A stretch of DNA of 64,000 bases, taken from positions 171,303,718 to 171,367,717 of the forward strand of contig CM060704.1 in assembly GCA_030686995.1 (NCBI GenBank), given 5' to 3'. Below are positions 59,093-64,000 of this stretch, piece after piece (the stretch's first letter is position 1; each line of letters begins with the position of its first letter). Under the pieces are notes generated by a model. That model saw only the letters and a program-made list of their open reading frames with translations. It ran no database searches and was not told the origin of the DNA. The position numbers and the translations under genes were made by a program. This stretch comes from Artemisia argyi. Taxonomy: Eukaryota; Streptophyta; Magnoliopsida; Asterales; Asteraceae.

Positions 59093-59730
59093 ATTGACTA
59101 GCCGAGTTGGTTGTTAGACTAATACTCTTACTTATAAAATGAAATACAATTGACTAAATATTTAAAATACTTAATTGTACAATTTAAACAACTAACTTTC
59201 TTCACTCTCTCTTACTACACACCTTACATAAAAGATTTTGCACACAAGTTAACCCTATTATAGTTTTTCGTTTTTGTGCACGAGTAATCGTCTAGTTATC
59301 TACAATCTATAAGCATTTAACTTGTCCAAAATAAAAATTTTAGACTTATACACTTGCTATTATTAGATACTTTTAGAGATGAATAATTACAATTTTGTAA
59401 TCGCTTACTGAAGTGAACAAACATAAGTTACAATTTACATGCAAAATTATATACAGTATACTAAAACCCGTGAGTTTACTGTAGACCTTTTTGGCCCAAC
59501 GGGTATTTGCAAAGCCCGATCCATCTAAAATAGGTATACCCGGCATCTTAATATGGTCCATCCCCTCTCTCACTTTCCCTCTCATAATCGGAACTCCGGC
59601 GGGTAAAAGATAACCCGACCGGCGTTTAACCCGATGCAAAATGGAGCATCTATAGTGCAAAATGTGAGTATGTCTACAGGAATTGCTACAGTAAGCCGTT
59701 AATTTAATGGGGACAATGTTTTGTGAGAAG
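59093..59730. other. AT-rich stretch, nothing firm
   Basis: A 137-aa frame on minus (59373-59786) has no family features. A GC-richer patch (cccgaccggcgtttaacccg) near 59615 stands out but was not identified. Confidence 0.35.
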
Positions 59731-59945
59731 AGGGGTGTTTTGTGGCTGGTATATCTACATTTCGTGAAGCTTCTCCACTTTTCCACAAATCAGAAAACAT
59801 AAACACAAAACACACACATCTCCTATCTATTTTCTTCCTGAAGCTACTCTTCAAAATCTATCATCAAACACAACAGATTCATTTTCTAGGGTTGGTAAAA
59901 ACTGCGAAAACACAAACAAAAAAGTTGAAAAGACCCATGAAAGGT
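59731..59945 (+). other. Possible 5' UTR and first mini-exon of an unidentified gene
   Basis: A run rich in cacaaa and ctcc, then cttcctgaagctactctt, tctagggttgg and an ATG (59937) giving only Met-Lys before AAG|GTATGTG, a very good donor. This looks like a plant transcription start region and leader. No clear following exon was identified. Confidence 0.3.
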
Positions 59946-60285
59946 ATGTGATTGTTTATCATTTTAACTGTTTTGTGGTTAGGTTTTGGTTTTTATGTTT
60001 TGATTAATTGGAATTTGATTTTATTTACAAAAAATTAGGGGTTTTGTTTTGTATGTTTTTAACCAATTTTTAATGAATCGTAATTGATTGTACTTGAAAT
60101 GATGCTTCTAATTTTTCACGGATTTTTTGTGGAAGGGGTTATAGATCAGCTCAATTGAGGTTATTGGTGTTTGTCAATGATAAGAAGGTATAACCTAATT
60201 TTATTTTTTTATTTTTTATTTTCAGTATGAACTGGCCCAAAATATGAGATGGTGAAAAATTATGAGATGGGATATTATAAGCAGA

Positions 60286-60345
60286 GGGGTGTTGTGAGTA
60301 AGGTAATTGAGGGGTGTTGTGAGTAAGGTAATTGAGGGATATGTA
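60286..60345. repeat. Short tandem duplication, 25-bp period
   Basis: ggggtgttgtgagtaaggta at 60286 and again at 60311. Confidence 0.85.
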
Positions 60346-60620
60346 GGTCACATTTATCGAGTACTCACAACAATGCAAACATCATTTCTTAATATCGTTA
60401 GTCAATAACTATAAAAACTAATAACAACATTTTTGCAGGGCGATTTGAGGTAAGGACGTGATCGATTCCATTTGTTTTAGTTTTTTATTATAAAAACAAA
60501 CTGGCCATTCGTTGAGGTTTGCAACCATTAACCAAAATCTATACTATCATAAGTTTTAGTTTTTTATTTATTGTAACACGTATACTAATAGCTTGATTTT
60601 TTCAACATTGTGAACAATAG

Positions 60621-60786
60621 GATATCGACCGACCTTTTTGGAGACAATGGAGAAGATGTCAAAAGGGCGTTACCAGAACTGTATGGAAGAGAGGTTCAAA
60701 AGAGGCGTTCAGTTCTAAAGAGCTACATCTGCAGTAACACAAACTGTCTTTTGGACACTATCAACAAAAGGGCTGTTCAGTTTTAA
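60621..60786 (+). other. Exon-like open segment, unknown product
   Basis: After an acceptor-like gaacaatag the frame reads ISTDLFGDNGEDVKRALPEL, then YGREVQKRRSVLKSYICS and so on to TAA at 60784-60786. Balanced composition and higher GC than the surroundings suggest former coding sequence. I do not recognise the family and could not link it to other exons. Confidence 0.3.
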
Positions 60787-61460
60787 ACAAGAACAAATAG
60801 TCTTTCGGTTGCATAGCCGGCCAGGTAATAGGTAATGAACTACTTCACTATCTCTGTTTGAGTTGTTACTTTTTCCAAATTTTTACTTGCAAGATTTACG
60901 GGACACAGGGTGATTTAGGGTATCTCGGAAATGTCAAAACATACCGGAAGATTGTAGTTTATCTTAGAGACACGTGTACATTTCAGCCGTGTTAGTAGTG
61001 ACAAAGAATTTTGCAATTTGGTCACTTGACAATCATTTTAGGATGTGCTAATTTCCTGCAACCCGCTAGAAAGAATTAGCGATCAGCTTAAAACGTTGTT
61101 AAATGCAATTGACTTTTTAAATGGAACGGAGCAAAGAAGTTTTAAAATCATATAGGCGTATGGAAGTAGAAGATATTATCGATGTGTTGCCAAACAGGTA
61201 CCAAATCATATGTAGCAGGTATATAAACTTTTGTACAATGAAAGAGTTGATAAACCGCTTTTAATTATGTTTTTTTGTTTTTAATATTTGAAGTATTGCA
61301 TTGGGTTTTTGTTTTCGGATTTTAGTAGTGATTTTGGTTTTTTGTAACAGGTGCCGATTCATGGTTTTGGGGTTACAATTGCAATGGTAGTGTCATGGTC
61401 ATGGCCTTTAATCCGCTAAGAGAAGATTTGTGGTGATGCAATTATTTTGAGGTATTATGT

Positions 61461-61690
61461 TATAAGTGGTCCTTTGCATTTAGGTAATGTCATCTTAGAA
61501 TTTTTTATTTTATTTATTTTTTTAATTTCAAAAGATTAAAGTGGATGGATGCTCTTGAGAAGATTTGCACCAGATACACATTAATAACACCGAAAGTCTT
61601 TATAAGTGGTCCTTTGGCATTTAGGCCATGTCATCTTAGGTTATTTAGGTCTTTGGGTAGATGGATGCACTTGGTAAATTTGCAATACCT
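61461..61690. repeat. Diverged tandem duplication, period about 140 bp
   Basis: tataagtggtcctttgcatt at 61461 and tataagtggtcctttggcat at 61601, each followed by atgtcatcttag and an atggatgc...atttgca phrase. Confidence 0.75.
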
Positions 61691-63014
61691 AACAACCTGT
61701 AAGTATTAATGGAGCAAATCACAGTTAAAGTTAGCCCGGGCATGCATTTTTCTATAAACAAATGCTTTTCTACAAACACAATGCCAAACTGCTGAAATGT
61801 AACACCAACTCTTTTTTATACTGTTTAAATGTTTTCAGAATCTTAAGAGACATTGTATTTGTTTATCAGGTTGTTATATTTGGCTACTAAATATACATTG
61901 TTTGTTACAGCCAACTCGCGTCTGGGTTTCTGGGCAACAACAATGGTCTCTGGGTTTGTGGGCAACAACATGGTTTAGTTTTAGATGGAAAGTTGAAATT
62001 GACTGAAAGTGAACAAGAAACAGAAAAAGGGGAGACTAGCAGCGGTGAATTGGATGCGAAAGGATGCTATTCAATGGGTTCGTATTAATTTGTGTTTGGT
62101 GATTTGAGCCTCAAGTTGACTCTAAACTACCAACCTTTTAACCAAGAATTCCCTTCAGGTCGATAACCTCATGTACAGATTCGTAGCAACATACATAAAG
62201 AGCTTATGTAACGGTAATCGCAATCAATGAACACCTTAACGCCGAATGCTAAAAGAGAGAAGGTTCGTTTATTTTATTTTATTTTATTTTGTCGCTGACG
62301 TATTTAGAAAAAGGTTATCGTGGTCATGATTTTCCCGTTATCTAGAATCTAAAATAATAAAAATCAAGATTGCATTCGAAGACAAAGTAGACGTGAAGAA
62401 GCAAGGTTAATGGCAGGTATGCTCCACTTTTTGTTAATAGTTTTTGTTGCATATACATGTTATTGTAAGATTTTTTGTTTTTGAGTTGTTATATGTGTTT
62501 GTGAATTTGATTAACAGTTTGATAAGAAAAAAATGGATACGGATAATTTGACTAACATTTCCAGTTACAGCTTAAACGTTTTTGACAAGAAAAAAATCCA
62601 TATCCATTTGTTGAGAGTTTAAGCGTTTAACTGTTAGTCAAAAGTAGAGAACTAAGAAGTTTGTTTCTACATTAAAAAAGTTGTTGGCTTTCTCATGTGC
62701 GTGTTATATGTAGGCCGTATTTCGGTTTCGGGTGTGGTGGGCTTATGTAAACTTTCCACACACTCTAGATATGTAATAAGTTATTTTGTTAATAACTGCG
62801 AATGAAAACAACATGATGTGTGATAAGTAGTTTTGTCATGCCTTTTGCTGGTACAACTTTTATTGGTACCAATTTGAAAAAGAACCCAAGTGTAAAGAAA
62901 ATATATTTTGTATTCATTGTTCGGAGGTGCTAAAGCTGTGTTTCTAGGTTGTGAGCTTTTCAGTTGTTTTTGTTGAGTTTATTGAAATCTTATTAAAACA
63001 GTTGCAATCAGATG

Positions 63015-63015
<1 letters not shown>
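61691..63015. other. Non-coding, possibly Helitron interior
   Basis: No open frame above 60 aa. A short near-repeat (gggcaacaacaatggt, gggcaacaacatggt at about 61930-61975) and an (attttatttt)n run at 62270 are the only structures noted. Confidence 0.35.

Positions 63016-63050
<35 letters not shown>
63016..63050. repeat. Poly(T) tract of 35
   Basis: Uninterrupted T run. It may be a retroelement poly(A) on minus, but no body was recognised to its right. Confidence 0.9.
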
Positions 63051-63051
<1 letters not shown>

Positions 63052-63369
63052 TATGCTTATAATTTGTCTTTACATGTAGTAAAAGAGTTTGGAGTTCCAC
63101 TGCTTATATATTATTGTAGACACATTAGAAGTTTGTATACTACACATGAGCAACACAAGTTGAGATTACACCAACATAAGTTTGTTTTTATTTCTTTGTC
63201 TACTTCATAATATTCCACTGCTGTTGCATTTCAATATCGCTAAAAGTATGTTCTTCAAACGACCCACTGCGAATGTAGTCAATAATCATTTTTTATCTAA
63301 AGGTGTTATATAGTTCTGGTAAAATATATTTAGAATTTTACATGTGTGAGAATTAGTTGTACAAAAACA

Positions 63370-63400
63370 ACCCGCGGCAACGCGCGGGTTTAAAACCTCG
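63370..63400 (+). other. Helitron-like 3' terminus (hairpin plus CTCG)
   Basis: acccgcg gcaacg cgcgggt is a perfect 7-bp hairpin, followed 7 bp later by ctcg|t. Plant Helitrons end in such a GC hairpin about 10 bp before CTRR and insert next to T. Here the tetranucleotide is CTCG, one base off. A tctatact start is found at 60538, which would give a 2.86-kb element. Confidence 0.4.
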
Positions 63401-64000
63401 TTTTAACTATAGTATGTATAGATGGTATTTTAATTTGTCAACTCTAAATTCGTAATTACTCAATCATACACTTATCCCTAAACTAATAAGGGTTAAGCTA
63501 AAAAATGGTTGGAAACTAGATAAAAAAAATCATGGATATATACTATTCAAGTGGCAACACCTATGACACTTGATAGCTTCAAGGCTTTAGTTATAAATTG
63601 CTATTATGCAGGTTCATTAATCCATGTGGGACAAAAACAGAACTTATTACCTTACCTTCACATAAAATAGCCAGAAATCTTAGTTGCCATTTATACAATT
63701 AGTTTTGGCTGTAAACACCCAATTAGTTATTACTTCAAATTTATTATCTAATATAATAATTAAAATTACGCATAAGCTTAGTCTCGTTATAAAATAAAAA
63801 GGGCGTTTGAGATGGCCTTTTTTTTTTTTTTTCCTTTGCTTCTGCTTAAACTTAAATACTTGAATGCAATAATACTTGAAAAAGAATTAGTTTTATAAAT
63901 ATATAGCCATATGAGATTACAAAAATTTTTAGTTGAATATGATAGTACTTTCAATTTGTTAACCATAATATAATGTCATTTTACATTTAACCCCTAAAAT
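63401..64000. other. AT-rich right edge, nothing recognised
   Basis: No open frame, element end or repeat beyond a T13-14 run near 63820. Confidence 0.4.

Noticed and set aside
59373..59786. 137-aa minus-strand frame
   Set aside because: No family features, composition unlike a plant protein, and it crosses the likely leader region on the other strand.

Overview
The window is plant nuclear DNA, most likely from the daisy family (Asteraceae). The Tekay-type gypsy polyprotein, the zinc-knuckle LINE ORF1 proteins and the style of the kinase gene all resemble what is common there. That assignment rests on recognised protein style, not on a search. Host genes are few: a two-domain kinase gene on the left edge, a broken dioxygenase exon near 46.2 kb and some exon-like fragments. 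Nearly everything else is transposable elements and their debris.

Layout. 33-2124 (minus): a spliced gene in which an intact RLK/RLCK kinase domain is followed by a second, degenerate kinase domain that runs off the window. 2.1-5.1 kb: small tandem duplications, an hAT-type MITE with an 8-bp target duplication, and microsatellites. 5,128-43,564 (minus): one full-length, decayed L1-type LINE, bounded by 11-bp target duplications (gagtttgtgca) and split by two later insertions only 67 bp apart. The first insertion is a complete 13.4-kb Ty3/gypsy chromovirus (9,700-23,141, plus, TSD cttca). The second is a 17.9-kb tandem array (23,214-41,162) of a non-autonomous LTR element: six 2.27-kb LTRs alternating with five 861-bp internal regions, period 3,135 bp, with one 5-bp TSD (ccata) around the whole block. 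Without the insertions the LINE is about 7.0 kb.

43.6-47.9 kb: a palindromic duplication, a Stowaway MITE, a non-LTR element 3' end with CCHC and restriction-endonuclease-like motifs sitting inside a (TAA)n tract, a 2-oxoglutarate dioxygenase pseudo-exon, and two fold-back elements. 48.3-58.7 kb: a 1.35-kb direct repeat (48.3 and 56.6 kb), a large inverted repeat carrying two divergent copies of an unknown 116-127 aa reading frame, a probable polypurine tract plus LTR start at 53.9 kb, and a LINE ORF1 fragment. 58,751-59,092: a truncated Cassandra TRIM carrying 5S rRNA-like sequence. 59.1-64 kb: mostly non-coding with weak exon-like signals and a Helitron-like 3' hairpin at 63.37 kb.

The most interesting items are the tandem LTR array with one target duplication, the paired hairpins in its internal region (one carries a hammerhead-ribozyme-like core), the kinase-pseudokinase gene, and the TAA-embedded RLE-type retroelement end. 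No tRNA genes, intact rRNA genes or CRISPR arrays were seen.
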